A stretch of DNA of 64,000 bases from Clostridium estertheticum (GTDB taxonomy: Bacteria > Bacillota > Clostridia > Clostridiales > Clostridiaceae), in contig NZ_JAAMNH020000001.1 in NCBI RefSeq assembly GCF_011065935.2, positions 2,191,001 to 2,255,000 on the forward strand, written 5' to 3'. Each line of letters starts with the position of its first letter. Position 1 is the stretch's first letter. Below, piece by piece: positions 17,102-25,998 of the stretch. The notes under the pieces are model-generated. The model did no database searches. It worked only from the letters and a program-made list of their open reading frames with translations, and was not told the DNA's origin. Position numbers and translations under genes: made by a program.

Positions 17102-17896
17102 ATGAACCTTATAATTATGAAATTTAAAAAATCTATATTTATAATTATTGTTCTTATTTTAGCATCATATGGAATATTTTACTTAGCAAATAAGTTGAAT
17201 AAAAAAGTTAATACAGTAATGGTTACAATACCAGAGGGATATACAAATAAAGAAATAGGACAAAAGTTGGAAAAATCAGGATTGGTTACAGAAAAAGATT
17301 TTATAAACCAAGCTGAAAACTGGACAGACAATGATTACTGGTTTTTAAAAGGGTTGCCAAATGATAAACATAAGTTAGATGGCTTCTTATATCCTGCCAC
17401 ATATTCTTTTTCAAAGAATGTATCAAGTAAAACAATTATAAATAAAATGCTTAGAACTTTTCAAATGAATATTGAACCTAATAAAAAATATATAACAGAA
17501 AACAAACTAAGTATAAGAAATATTGTAATAACAGCATCTTTAATAGAAAAAGAAGCAGTAAAAGATGTAGACAGGCCAAAGATAGCAAGTGTTATTTACA
17601 ATAGATTGAATAAAAATATGCCCTTGCAAATAGATGCAACAATTCTATATATAATTGGACATAAAGACAAGCTATACAATAAAGACTTAGTAGTACAATC
17701 TCCGTATAATACCTACTTAAATAAAGGATTGCCACCATCACCAATATGTAATCCAGGAACTAAGTCAATAAATGCTGCTATTCACCCCTCAAAGACTGAT
17801 TATCTTTATTATGTATTAAATAGTAAAACTAATGAGCATGTATTTGCTAAAACATATGCGCAGCATGCTAAAAATGTATCTTTATATATCAAATAA
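17102..17896 (+). CDS. mltG: Endolytic murein transglycosylase MltG
   Basis: 264 residues. An N-terminal transmembrane anchor (about 10-28) is followed by a LysM-like segment (VTIPEGYTNKEIGQKLEKSG) and the YceG/MltG catalytic domain. Family marks: LDGFLYPATYSF, the catalytic Glu in ASLIEKEAV, IASVIYNRL, SPYNTYLNKGLPPSPICNPG. MltG cuts nascent glycan strands at the membrane and sets their length. Most clostridial MltG are ~330-350 residues and sit beside other housekeeping genes. This one is shorter and isolated, so it may be a second, accessory copy. Ribosome site near the ATG is poor. Confidence 0.9.
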   Translation: MNLIIMKFKKSIFIIIVLILASYGIFYLANKLNKKVNTVMVTIPEGYTNKEIGQKLEKSGLVTEKDFINQAENWTDNDYWFLKGLPNDKHKLDGFLYPATYSFSKNVSSKTIINKMLRTFQMNIEPNKKYITENKLSIRNIVITASLIEKEAVKDVDRPKIASVIYNRLNKNMPLQIDATILYIIGHKDKLYNKDLVVQSPYNTYLNKGLPPSPICNPGTKSINAAIHPSKTDYLYYVLNSKTNEHVFAKTYAQHAKNVSLYIK

Positions 17897-17910
17897 GTAA
17901 ATACCTGATT

Positions 17911-17954
17911 AAACATCTAGATTTCAGATTTATCTGTTATGTAGATGTTTTTTA
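17911..17954 (+). terminator. Repeated terminator hairpin, copy B
   Basis: AAACATCTAGATTTCAG...CTGTTATGTAGATGTTTTTT, directly after mltG. It has the same sequence as copy A (16438-16481) in the opposite genomic orientation, so each copy faces its own upstream gene. Confidence 0.8.
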
Positions 17955-17995
17955 TTTAAGGCTATGTTAGACAATATTGAGGATAAAAGAATATA

Positions 17996-18034
17996 ATATG
18001 GGCTTGTCATAAACGGACAAGCCCATATACTTTT
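17996..18034. terminator. Hairpin between convergent genes
   Basis: ATATGGGCTTGTC pairs perfectly with GACAAGCCCATAT. T runs are weak, but the place between mltG and the convergent zinc-ribbon gene fits a terminator. Confidence 0.6.
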
Positions 18035-18089
18035 CCCTAACTATTAAAGTATCGTAAATTTGTGATTGATGAACTAATAAGAATATTGT

Positions 18090-18281
18090 TTATTTAAAGA
18101 TTTCTTTATCTTTGGCAACAAGTTCAACATGCCCACAATTTGAACATACATATGTTTCTATACCACACGCTTTTCGCTTTAGCCCTTTAATTGGTTGTTC
18201 AATTATAAGAACTCCTGCCCCAGTACTTACCCATGCTTCTTTCATTTGATTTTTACAATTTATACACTCTCTATTTTCCAT
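18090..18281 (-). CDS. Small zinc-ribbon protein
   Basis: 63 residues with CINCKNQ near the N terminus and CSNCGHVE near the C terminus, two CxxC knuckles about 40 residues apart that together form a zinc ribbon. The middle (GAGVLIIEQPIKGLKRKACG) is likely a beta hairpin. Such proteins are usually nucleic-acid or protein-binding adaptors; no partner is evident. AGAGAAGGTAATT precedes the ATG, and a ~95-bp promoter/leader shared with the GrpB gene lies just upstream. Confidence 0.75.
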   Translation of the reverse strand: MENRECINCKNQMKEAWVSTGAGVLIIEQPIKGLKRKACGIETYVCSNCGHVELVAKDKEIFK

Positions 18282-18312
18282 ATAATTACCTTCTCTCTTT
18301 AATTATTTAATT

Positions 18313-18407
18313 ACGCCATAAATTACAAGTGTTTACTAAATTATAGTTTGTTTATACACTAATAATAACATAAATTTCAAGTATAAGGGATTAAATTATC
18401 TAAAAAT
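18313..18407 (-). repeat. Duplicated promoter/leader, copy 1
   Basis: About 95 bp that recur with high identity at 61636-61730. On the minus strand it contains TTGAAA, about 17-18 nt, then TATAAA, followed by a conserved AAACTATAATTTAGTAAAC leader and a GGCG end. Each copy lies 30-45 nt upstream of a minus-strand start codon: here the zinc-ribbon gene, there grpB. Confidence 0.6.
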
Positions 18408-18494
18408 AGGTTCTCTACCTTTGTAAATAGCAATTATCGTATCTACAAAGGGTTCATCCATTTCTACAACGCCATCAACATGCCCTGTACCCAT
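18396..18494 (-). pseudogene. Short coding remnant, unknown family
   Basis: An open reading frame of 32 codons from ATG 18494 reads MGTGHVDGVVEMDEPF and ends IYKGREPIFR; the frame stays open upstream with ERPIGTF. It looks like protein-coding sequence but has no ribosome site. The plus-strand neighbourhood is otherwise empty up to 18630. Likely a gene remnant overlapped by the repeat at 18313-18407. Confidence 0.3.
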
Positions 18495-18630
18495 AAATGT
18501 TCCAATGGGTCTCTCAATTAAAAATAAGAAGGTGTATATGTAAAAAAGAAATTACAGTAAAGAGGAACCTTTTATGTATTCAATTAATATAATAATAACG
18601 AATAAAATTTTATAATAAGGAGAGTATACT

Positions 18631-19560
18631 ATGCTATCTAATACTCAATTCATCAGACAATCGCTGGAATTACATCTTTTCTTTGCAAGGATTATGAAGG
18701 AACACTCATTTTTTTTAGAAATAGGTTTTACACAAAAGGACTCAAATTACATCAACCAGGCGGATAACTTCCGAATGGAGTTTGACAGACTTTTAGCAGA
18801 AGCTATATCACTTTCTAATGGTGTTGTTAGCACTAGTGTATTAAATTCTGGTGAAGTAATAACACCTTTTACATTAAAAGCTGAGATGGCTACAGCATAT
18901 TTTACAGGAGTGAATATCCCCATAAATTTAACAAAATCAGAAGCAGGATTAATGGGCAACGACGCATTAATGAGTGGCAATCATATGCTTGAACAAAGAG
19001 TATTTATGCTTAATCAGAGAGCGATGGGATTAATTAAAGCTTTAGCGCAGTTTAAGACTATGATTTTATCGGAGGTTATATCTTGTAGAATATTTACAAA
19101 TAATTACCCTTTACTTATAGATCATATTTTGAGAGAAGCAAAATTTTATTTTCAGTTAATACAAAGGCTGCAAAATCGTGAGGAAATCAACCTAGAGAGA
19201 GATGCTTATGAGCAAGAAACATTCTGGAATAGAATTATGGCTGAACACTCTAAATTTATCCGTGGACTTCTTGACCCCACTGAAAATGAGCTTATAATTA
19301 CAGCAAACAACTTCGGAAATGAGTTTGATAAGTTGACAAGAGAGTCAAAAGAAGCGATGGATAAGACAATCCCAATTTCAAAAGTTACAGAGGATAGCCT
19401 TAAAGCTACTATGGAAATAAGTAAGTTTAAGGCACAAGGTACGCAAGGATTGTTAGAATGTAAAATCAAGTCCATAATAATACCGTTGCTAGCTGACCAT
19501 ACTTTACGTGAAGCAAACCACTATTTACGTTTATTGAAAATATTTACAAAAGGTATATAA
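18631..19560 (+). CDS. DUF2935 domain protein
   Basis: 309 residues made of two similar all-helical halves. Each starts with a HLFFARIMKEHSFFLEIGF-like or FWNRIMAEHSKFIRGLLDPT-like helix and ends with LLIDHILREAKFY or LLADHTLREANHY. These paired His/Glu helices are typical of DUF2935 (ferritin-like four-helix bundles that may bind metal). Function unknown; the family is common in spore-formers. AAGGAG precedes the ATG. Confidence 0.85.
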   Translation: MLSNTQFIRQSLELHLFFARIMKEHSFFLEIGFTQKDSNYINQADNFRMEFDRLLAEAISLSNGVVSTSVLNSGEVITPFTLKAEMATAYFTGVNIPINLTKSEAGLMGNDALMSGNHMLEQRVFMLNQRAMGLIKALAQFKTMILSEVISCRIFTNNYPLLIDHILREAKFYFQLIQRLQNREEINLERDAYEQETFWNRIMAEHSKFIRGLLDPTENELIITANNFGNEFDKLTRESKEAMDKTIPISKVTEDSLKATMEISKFKAQGTQGLLECKIKSIIIPLLADHTLREANHYLRLLKIFTKGI

Positions 19561-19646
19561 CTACTAAGTTATTTAATAAATATTGCACAAAGTGGCTAAT
19601 GAATATTGAATGAACATTGAATTTATATACTTTGTGTGAAACCTAT

Positions 19647-19690
19647 AAAAATACCGTATTATTTAGTTGCACTAAATGATACGGTAAATA
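19647..19690. terminator. Hairpin between convergent genes
   Basis: TACCGTATTATTTAGT pairs with ACTAAATGATACGGTA around a 3-nt loop. It lies between DUF2935 and the convergent Met-rich gene; A and T runs on both sides are short. Confidence 0.6.
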
Positions 19691-19721
19691 TAATCATACT
19701 ATTTATATTAATTCATATTTA

Positions 19722-20375
19722 TTATTTACCAATAAAAGTAGCCATTCCGTTATCTCCACTGTAAGGAGGTGCCCCTTTGACTGTTACATAACAAATTATT
19801 AGCATATACTCTGCCCCTCTAGGAATCTGTCTATTAAAAGTTAATATAAATGTTTTTGCTGAGCCATTCTTTGACGCTATTCTAACCTTACTAGCCGTAA
19901 GTGAATTCCCAGCATTAACCTTATCATTTTTACCAAGTGTGGCTATGCCTTGGGGTATAGCATTCATTGTATCTTGGATCCAGTAATTAGTTGGCTTCAT
20001 TCCTAGACTCATATCAACATCTCTATCATAGCTAATTTGAATTTGATTTGGTGATAGCTGCTCCAAATTTACTAGCATTGGAATAGGAAATTGCCTCTTA
20101 TCATCTTGCATATACATAGGTTTCATTTGACTCGCTTCATCCATACACATCATAGGGTACATACTCTGCATAATCATTAAATGATGCATGCTATGCATCA
20201 TATGGCACATACTCTGCATCATTTGATACATAATTTGCATATCCATCATCTGTTTCATTTCATTCATACCACCCATCATTGGGTACATGCTCTGCATATC
20301 CTTCATATGTGGCATTCCGTACATACCACCCATTTTCCACATATCTTGCATAGGATCTTCTAAATATGTTTTCAA
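19722..20375 (-). CDS. Met/His-rich coat-like protein
   Basis: 217 residues from a TTG start, supported by GAGGTG about 7 nt upstream. Residues 1-90 are extraordinarily rich in Met, with His and Gln (MKDMQSMYPMMGGMNEM, MCHMMHSMHHLM). The C-terminal ~120 residues are a globular beta domain (NQIQISYDRDVDMS, KTFILTFNRQIPRGAEYML). A SigK-like promoter precedes it, so I infer a late mother-cell coat protein. The Met/His block could bind copper or other metals or be oxidised and cross-linked. No family is recognised for the C-terminal domain. Confidence 0.65.
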   Translation of the reverse strand: MKTYLEDPMQDMWKMGGMYGMPHMKDMQSMYPMMGGMNEMKQMMDMQIMYQMMQSMCHMMHSMHHLMIMQSMYPMMCMDEASQMKPMYMQDDKRQFPIPMLVNLEQLSPNQIQISYDRDVDMSLGMKPTNYWIQDTMNAIPQGIATLGKNDKVNAGNSLTASKVRIASKNGSAKTFILTFNRQIPRGAEYMLIICYVTVKGAPPYSGDNGMATFIGK

Positions 20376-20411
20376 TAATCACACCTCATTAATAATTTTT
20401 ATTTACATTAA

Positions 20412-20438
20412 TATTATATGAAGTGAGCTAAAACTTGT
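20412..20438 (-). promoter_or_regulatory. SigK-like promoter of the Met/His-rich gene
   Basis: On the minus strand AC, 16 nt, then CATATAATA fits the SigK pattern (-35 AC; -10 CATANNNTA), about 37 nt before the TTG start. Confidence 0.5.
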
Positions 20439-20488
20439 GATTACTTTTAAATATTAGATTTAACTAATAATTATAATGGCTTATATAG

Positions 20489-20530
20489 AAAAACACCTAG
20501 ATAGCAGATAAATCTGAAATCTAGATGTTT
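20489..20530 (-). terminator. Repeated terminator hairpin, copy C
   Basis: Third copy of the hairpin at 16438 and 17911. Its arms carry compensating changes (CTAGAT with ATCTAG), so the pairing is kept. It is placed just downstream of the DsrE-like gene on the same strand. Confidence 0.75.
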
Positions 20531-20556
20531 AATATTTATGTACTCAATGCTTACCC

Positions 20557-21033
20557 TTATATAAATAATTGTATATCTGATTGAAGTGCATCCTTTAAAT
20601 AATCCGTAGCTTCAATTACCACTAATTCAGGAATGAGTTCTTCTTTTTTAAAGCCCATAACTTCCATTGAAAGCTTACAACCATAGAACTTAACACCTTT
20701 TTTTACAGCGCCCTCAAGGAATTTTGAAAGAGTTGGTGTTCCATCCTCCTTCATCATAGCTTCAAGCATTTTTTTCCCTAAACCACTAAAATTCATATTG
20801 GAAAGAGGTAATTCATCTGGGCCTTTGGGAGCCATATTTCCCATAAGTTTCTCTAGTGAAGACTTGCCTTCGCTTATATTTATATTAGGGTCTCTCAATA
20901 GGAGTAGACCCCAGAAAGCAAAAAACATGGATACTTCCATTCCTAATTCTTTAGCCGAATTTGCCAGTATTAATCCTGCTAAAGCTTTGTCATACTCTCC
21001 GCTAAACATTATAAGGCTTAATTTTTTATCCAT
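20557..21033 (-). CDS. DsrE/DsrF/DrsH-like family protein
   Basis: 158 residues. Family features: KLSLIMFSGEYDKALAGLILANSA at the N terminus, SMFFAFWGLLLLRD, and a conserved Cys in FYGCKLSMEVMGF. This DsrE-like group relates to sulfur-relay and persulfide-carrier proteins and often travels with rhodanese or TusA genes, but none is adjacent here. The Cys could carry a persulfide. GAGGTGC precedes the ATG. Confidence 0.85.
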   Translation of the reverse strand: MDKKLSLIMFSGEYDKALAGLILANSAKELGMEVSMFFAFWGLLLLRDPNINISEGKSSLEKLMGNMAPKGPDELPLSNMNFSGLGKKMLEAMMKEDGTPTLSKFLEGAVKKGVKFYGCKLSMEVMGFKKEELIPELVVIEATDYLKDALQSDIQLFI

Positions 21034-21218
21034 TATAGCACCTCGTTTTTTATTTAGTGTGTGTATATATTTACGTATTATTCATTGATAGTTACAGGGA
21101 TTATGAAGAATTTTTCAAAATTTCACTAGTAGCCAAGTTTTAAATCAAGTCCGAAGCCATAACTTATTATTATAATTTATATGGGCATACTACTAATAAT
21201 AAATTGTGGAGGTATAAT

Positions 21219-22262
21219 ATGAAAAAGAAATTTTTTTTATTTTTTTCGGTGGTTGTCTTAATTATTATAATAATCGGTTCTTTTTCATTTAAAAATTTGA
21301 CTACAACAAGTTATGGTAAACTTGATACAATATTTGGTGTAATGTCAAAAATAGAAAAATATTTTAACCCTAGTTTACTAAAAGAAAAATCAATATATGA
21401 AATACGTATAGCCTTACATAAGGCTACAACAAAATGGAGCCCTAAGCCTATATCTTTTTCCAATATTAAAAATATGGATATAAAAACAGATACAAATCAA
21501 GTGCCAGTGCGAATATATACGCCTGCTAATGGCGATATTTTCCCTTTGATAATCTATTCCCACGGTGGCAGCTTTGTAAGTGGTAATATTGATGAAGTTG
21601 ATAATATTTGCAGGAAGCTTTCAAAAAATTCAAAGGCTATAGTTGTATCTATAAATTATCGATTAGCACCAGAAGATCCCTTTCCAGCAGGACTTAATGA
21701 TGTATATAATGTGCTCCAATGGGTTTATAGAAATGCTAAGAGTATTAATGGGGACTCTAGTCGAATATGTATTATAGGGGACAGTGCTGGCGGCAACCTT
21801 TCCGCTGCAGTTTCTCAAATGTCACGTGATAAAGATGGGCCCCACATAATTTCTCAAGTACTAATATATCCATCAACAAATATTTATGAGCTAAATACTA
21901 AATCTTGGTCGTATTTTGGTATGGATTATAACCCTACAAAGGAAAACACTGAGAAATTTATATCACTATATACTCCAAGATTAGAAGATAGAAAAAGTAA
22001 ATATGCTTCCCCTCTATTATCTGAAAATTTTAAGGGATTACCTGATACACTTATAATTACAGCTGAATTTGATCCACTAAGAGATGAAGGTGAAGATTAT
22101 GGTAATAAATTAAAGGAGGCAGGTGTAGATGTGATTTCTACCAGATATAAAGGTGTTACACATGGCTTTATGTCTATGGGCAGGATTACAAATAAAGCAG
22201 ATGAGGCATTAAATGAAATTTCCACATATCTACTAACACAATTCAATAGAAAGAAGGTTTAA
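21219..22262 (+). CDS. Alpha/beta hydrolase (HSL/GDXG esterase family), membrane-anchored
   Basis: 347 residues from ATG 21219 with GGAGG at 21208-21212. An N-terminal transmembrane or signal anchor (about 5-25) precedes the hydrolase fold: oxyanion motif YSHGGSFVSG, nucleophile Ser in GDSAGG, Asp in EFDPLRDEG and catalytic His in VTHGFMSMG. All members of the triad are present. It should hydrolyse short-chain esters, probably outside the membrane. Monocistronic with a strong terminator. Confidence 0.9.
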   Translation: MKKKFFLFFSVVVLIIIIIGSFSFKNLTTTSYGKLDTIFGVMSKIEKYFNPSLLKEKSIYEIRIALHKATTKWSPKPISFSNIKNMDIKTDTNQVPVRIYTPANGDIFPLIIYSHGGSFVSGNIDEVDNICRKLSKNSKAIVVSINYRLAPEDPFPAGLNDVYNVLQWVYRNAKSINGDSSRICIIGDSAGGNLSAAVSQMSRDKDGPHIISQVLIYPSTNIYELNTKSWSYFGMDYNPTKENTEKFISLYTPRLEDRKSKYASPLLSENFKGLPDTLIITAEFDPLRDEGEDYGNKLKEAGVDVISTRYKGVTHGFMSMGRITNKADEALNEISTYLLTQFNRKKV

Positions 22263-22341
22263 TGCTTAAAGTAGTATAATAAATTTTAGAACATTGAACC
22301 TTAGTGGGGATTTCTGATGTAATAACCTTTGAGTTAAACAA

Positions 22342-22390
22342 AAAAAAGTTATGAAATTTAGGTGTTAAGCCTACATTTCATAACTTTTTA
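22342..22390 (+). terminator. Rho-independent terminator
   Basis: AAAAGTTATGAAATTTAGG pairs with CCTACATTTCATAACTTTTT, downstream of the esterase gene. Confidence 0.85.
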
Positions 22391-22458
22391 CATGCTTTAA
22401 TTTTAGCAAACTATAAGGTAAGATTGGCGCTAGTAATAAAGTACTAAATAGTAAAAAA

Positions 22459-23595
22459 TTATTTAACACTATCAAAAAGTTTTAATAAATCTTTAGCCAG
22501 TCTATTAAAATTATACTTTTCCTGTGCTATTTTTCTGCCATTCACTCCTAGTCTTAGTGCTAAATCACTATTATCTAAAAGACGAACTATATTATTCTCT
22601 AGCACCCTTGGATTTTTATAATCATTTATTACAAAGCCATTTACGCCTTCAATCATTACCTCTGCATTGCCTCCACGATTAGTGGTTATAATAGGTAATC
22701 CAGCGGCCATAGCTTCATAGTGAACTCTTGCTAAGGGTTCTTGCCATTGAGACATATTCACGAAGATGTCTCCTACGCTATAATATTTTGGAATTTCAGT
22801 TGGGCTTAAATAACCTGTAAAAATAACTGGTCCTTTTAGCTCTTTAGATATTCTCTTTAATAATTCTATATAAGCATTAGATTCATTTCCACCATACCAC
22901 TTGCTCCCTATAATCATTAGTGCGGTATTTGGGTGTGATTCCATAACAGAATTCATGGCATCTATTACTATATGGGTACCTTTTTTTGGCGTTAATCTAC
23001 CTACATATAATATTGTTTTATGATTCTGCAAGCCATATTTTGCACGCAAATTATTTCTATAAGAATCCTTATCATCATCCCAAATTGGTTTATATATATT
23101 ACAATCTACTGCAGAATACACAGGATAAAGTTTACTAGCAGCAGAAGGATATAAAGCTTTTACACCATTGGCAATAAAATGGCTTACGGTTGTAATAAAA
23201 CTGACTCTATTAACACAGGCATTGGCTAAGCTTACAGTGATTTTGTTTTGTAAAAACATTTCATTATGCAAACTTAAACTAAAGGCACAAGTTAAGTTTT
23301 TACTTAAAAAGTTAACCCAACGTGGCCTGTTAAAAACATGCACTAAATCAAAGTCATTTGTAAGATAGTTTTTTAAACCACGCACATACTCTTCTGTATT
23401 TCTTGCGGGCAATCGTATATATTTTACTCCATTAATAAAAGCAATGTTAGGTAGTTTAGGATCTTGTATACTAAACACAGTTATTTCATGATATTGTGAT
23501 ATTATAGGTAGAACTCCTTCGAGATATACTTGAACTGCCCCCCCATTAATAGGAGGGAAGGTAAGCTTTTCTGTACAAATAAATGCTATTTTCAT
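22459..23595 (-). CDS. cotSA: Spore coat glycosyltransferase CotSA-like (GT4)
   Basis: 378 residues from ATG 23595 (MKIAFICTEKL), preceded by AGAGGAGTG; an upstream in-frame ATG would run into the previous gene. GT4 fold: N-terminal PPINGGAVQVYLEG, a linker with YVGRLTPKKGTHIVIDAM, and the donor-binding motif EPLARVHYEAMAAGLPIITT. Last gene of a three-gene operon after two CotS-type genes, the arrangement seen for cotSA in Bacillus and Clostridium. It probably glycosylates coat components in the mother cell. Confidence 0.88.
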   Translation of the reverse strand: MKIAFICTEKLTFPPINGGAVQVYLEGVLPIISQYHEITVFSIQDPKLPNIAFINGVKYIRLPARNTEEYVRGLKNYLTNDFDLVHVFNRPRWVNFLSKNLTCAFSLSLHNEMFLQNKITVSLANACVNRVSFITTVSHFIANGVKALYPSAASKLYPVYSAVDCNIYKPIWDDDKDSYRNNLRAKYGLQNHKTILYVGRLTPKKGTHIVIDAMNSVMESHPNTALMIIGSKWYGGNESNAYIELLKRISKELKGPVIFTGYLSPTEIPKYYSVGDIFVNMSQWQEPLARVHYEAMAAGLPIITTNRGGNAEVMIEGVNGFVINDYKNPRVLENNIVRLLDNSDLALRLGVNGRKIAQEKYNFNRLAKDLLKLFDSVK

Positions 23596-23608
23596 AAAAA
23601 CACTCCTC

Positions 23609-24613
23609 TTAAAGCCATCTCTGTAATATTGAAAATTTATTTTGTTCAAACTTTGAAATTGAAGTAATTTTGTCACTACCTATTGGTTTTGTTTTGTTAA
23701 ACAATGTCTTTACTAAGCCAAAAAACCAGTGCGGGAACATTAAATCAATTTTTAAAACTTTTTTTTGCTCAGATGTTAGGGTAGCATTTGTTTCATAGTA
23801 TTTTAAAATAGCTTCAATATTTTGTATACTATAATCATTATATTTCATCATTCTCTTTCCAATAATCTTTCTTAAATCCTTAACTTTCAAATCATAAGTT
23901 ACGCTATCTAAATCAATAACAGTAGCTCCTTCTTTTGAAAGCATCACGTTGCCAGTGCCAAAATCCTGATGGCATAAACAGGATTCCTTTTGCTCAATAC
24001 TACATAAAGCACTATAAGGAGATTTATTAATTAAATTAATAGTTTTATTACAAATTTCTATGATAGGATCTACTTGATTTACATAGGTAGAATAAGCTGT
24101 ATTATTAGGGGTTTGTAAGCAGAGTTCCTTTATTTTTAGCATTCTATTTTTCATGGATTCATATTGATTTGGCCACTTTCCAAGTTTAGATGATACTAAG
24201 GCAGTTGTGGGTGGCTCATATCCAATTGAGTCAATATGGAACTTTGACAATGCTTGCAAAGCTAAAGCTAAATCTTTAGGATTATCTAGATTCATATCTC
24301 TTCCATGGATCCAACTATATAATACAAATGATTGTCCATTGTACTGCGTAATAGAATTCCCATTAGAATTAGGGTAGATTTTTGGTACATTACCACCATT
24401 ATTCAATATATATATTTGAGCATTAACAGAGAAAAGAGCTTCTTCCAATGAATGCTTCAAGCGTTTAAGACATAATGTAGTACCTTTATACGTGAATTTC
24501 CACAATGTTTTAAGTCCCTTACTTTGTATTGTTTGTAAATTTTGTGGTGCTATATTATACTCTAGAAGAACTTTTCTACCAAGCTCTAAATAATTAGTTA
24601 AGTCGTTTTCCAT
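23609..24613 (-). CDS. CotS family spore coat protein (kinase-like)
   Basis: 334 residues of the CotS/CotI/YutH family, which has the aminoglycoside-phosphotransferase fold. Marks: ATP-binding Lys in TTLCLKRLKHS, catalytic-loop-like LCHQDFGTGNVML and metal Asp in ATVIDLDSVTYD. It is known as an inner-coat assembly family; some members may act as kinases. Only 13 nt separate it from cotSA, so they are co-transcribed. It is a paralogue of the gene just upstream. Confidence 0.88.
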   Translation of the reverse strand: MENDLTNYLELGRKVLLEYNIAPQNLQTIQSKGLKTLWKFTYKGTTLCLKRLKHSLEEALFSVNAQIYILNNGGNVPKIYPNSNGNSITQYNGQSFVLYSWIHGRDMNLDNPKDLALALQALSKFHIDSIGYEPPTTALVSSKLGKWPNQYESMKNRMLKIKELCLQTPNNTAYSTYVNQVDPIIEICNKTINLINKSPYSALCSIEQKESCLCHQDFGTGNVMLSKEGATVIDLDSVTYDLKVKDLRKIIGKRMMKYNDYSIQNIEAILKYYETNATLTSEQKKVLKIDLMFPHWFFGLVKTLFNKTKPIGSDKITSISKFEQNKFSILQRWL

Positions 24614-24635
24614 TATAAATGCCTCCTATATTAAC

Positions 24636-25658
24636 CTATGAAGGAATAATACTTTCAAAGTTTTGTAAAATTGGATCTATAGATTTATCTACTTTTATCA
24701 TTGTTTTTAGTCTTTCAACATATCTATCTTCAGTCCAAGTAGCTTCGCGTCCTTCATAATATTTACTCATAATACCTACGAAGAGATGAGGGAAGGTTAT
24801 AGTTTCCTTTAGGACTTGCCATTTCCAAGGTTCAAGAGGATTTACAGTGTTATACCAATGTAGGATTTGTTTTGTTAGGTTTAAATCCCATGTGCCATTT
24901 TTTTTCATTACTTTATTTAAAAGTTTCCTGATATCGCGTGTAGGCAAATCAATAGCTATGGAATCTATATCTAAAACAAATATTTCCTTGGATTTTGTAA
25001 GAATGAGATTACTAGCGGTAAAATCTTGATGACAGAGGGAATTTAGATTTTTATCAGCTTCAACCCATTTGTTATAACCTGATTTTTCGTTTTCAGCTAT
25101 GGCGAGTTGCATTCTTTTATAAAAATAAGGAAATACACTAAGGATAATTTCACCAAATCGCGAATGTATAGGTTTAGAGTGTTCCACATCATAAAAATTC
25201 TTTAATTTAGTCATCTGATCTTGAAATTCTTCTCTTTGAATGCCTAAGTGAGTTCTTATCTTACAGTCACTTGGGGGTACAAAATTTTTAGATGCAGAAT
25301 GAAAATTAGCTAATTGTTCTACAACCATTCTTAATTCTTGAGGTTTGTCCCCATTTGGTGTGACGCCAGATATAGCTTCGCTTAACACGTAGCAACAATC
25401 AATGCCTTTTATAAACTTAGTGCCTTGTTTTGTTTTAATAATTTTAGGAAGATTAACTTTGTTATTAGATAAATGTTCCACAGCGGCAAGTATGAATTCA
25501 AGTGTTTTAGCTGAACAGGAATGTTTTTTTAAAATAGTATCACCATGAAGTGTTTTTATCCACCAAACCGCCTTTTTACCCTTATTACATTCATTTCTTA
25601 TATTAGTTACAGTAATATCATATTGGGCTAATATCAAATTTATATTTTCTTCTTCCAT
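24636..25658 (-). CDS. CotS family spore coat protein (kinase-like)
   Basis: 340 residues from ATG 25658 (MEEENINLIL), chosen because AAGGAGG lies 7 nt upstream; an in-frame start 36 nt earlier overlaps that site. Same fold as its neighbour: GDTILKKHSC with the Lys, SLCHQDFTASNLIL catalytic loop and IFVLDIDSIAID metal Asp. First gene of the cotS-cotS-cotSA operon. The two CotS copies are clearly diverged, so the duplication is old. Confidence 0.88.
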   Translation of the reverse strand: MEEENINLILAQYDITVTNIRNECNKGKKAVWWIKTLHGDTILKKHSCSAKTLEFILAAVEHLSNNKVNLPKIIKTKQGTKFIKGIDCCYVLSEAISGVTPNGDKPQELRMVVEQLANFHSASKNFVPPSDCKIRTHLGIQREEFQDQMTKLKNFYDVEHSKPIHSRFGEIILSVFPYFYKRMQLAIAENEKSGYNKWVEADKNLNSLCHQDFTASNLILTKSKEIFVLDIDSIAIDLPTRDIRKLLNKVMKKNGTWDLNLTKQILHWYNTVNPLEPWKWQVLKETITFPHLFVGIMSKYYEGREATWTEDRYVERLKTMIKVDKSIDPILQNFESIIPS

Positions 25659-25685
25659 GAAATGCCTCCTTGTAAATCTCTGAGC

Positions 25686-25709
25686 GGATAACAATATTAA
25701 CTGTTATCC
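25686..25709. repeat. Perfect inverted repeat in the cotS operon leader
   Basis: GGATAACA, 8 nt, TGTTATCC lies about 28-50 nt before the first cotS ATG. It could be an operator or a leader hairpin. The rest of 25710-25998 is AT-rich without genes; a CATAATATA box on the minus strand at 25789-25797 may be the SigK -10 of the operon, but no -35 AC is properly spaced. Confidence 0.4.
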
Positions 25710-25998
25710 CTCCTATAAATATAAAAAGAAAAGCTATTTATATTAAAATTGCTCTTTGTAATATATTCCATTTTATATTTTAATTTTATATATTATGAAA
25801 TTAAAACTAAACATTTAATAATGAGAATCTATTAAAGAGAATTGTGGTTGCAATCCTATAAATTTAGAATTATATTTGGAACCCTAAGGAGCATTATTGA
25901 ATATTAAGGAAAAGAAATCATTGTAAGATTGTTTAGTTAATAGATGAAAATATTAATTAATATTTTTATAATGCATCCTTAGGTAATGTTAAAATTTT

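Noticed and set aside
25682..25696. 15-nt exact match to part of the E. coli lac operator (TGAGCGGATAACAAT)
   Set aside because: It lies in the leader of a coat-gene operon, far from lacZ, and its local symmetry partner is TGTTATCC, not the lac half-site. Probably chance; the local inverted repeat is reported instead.
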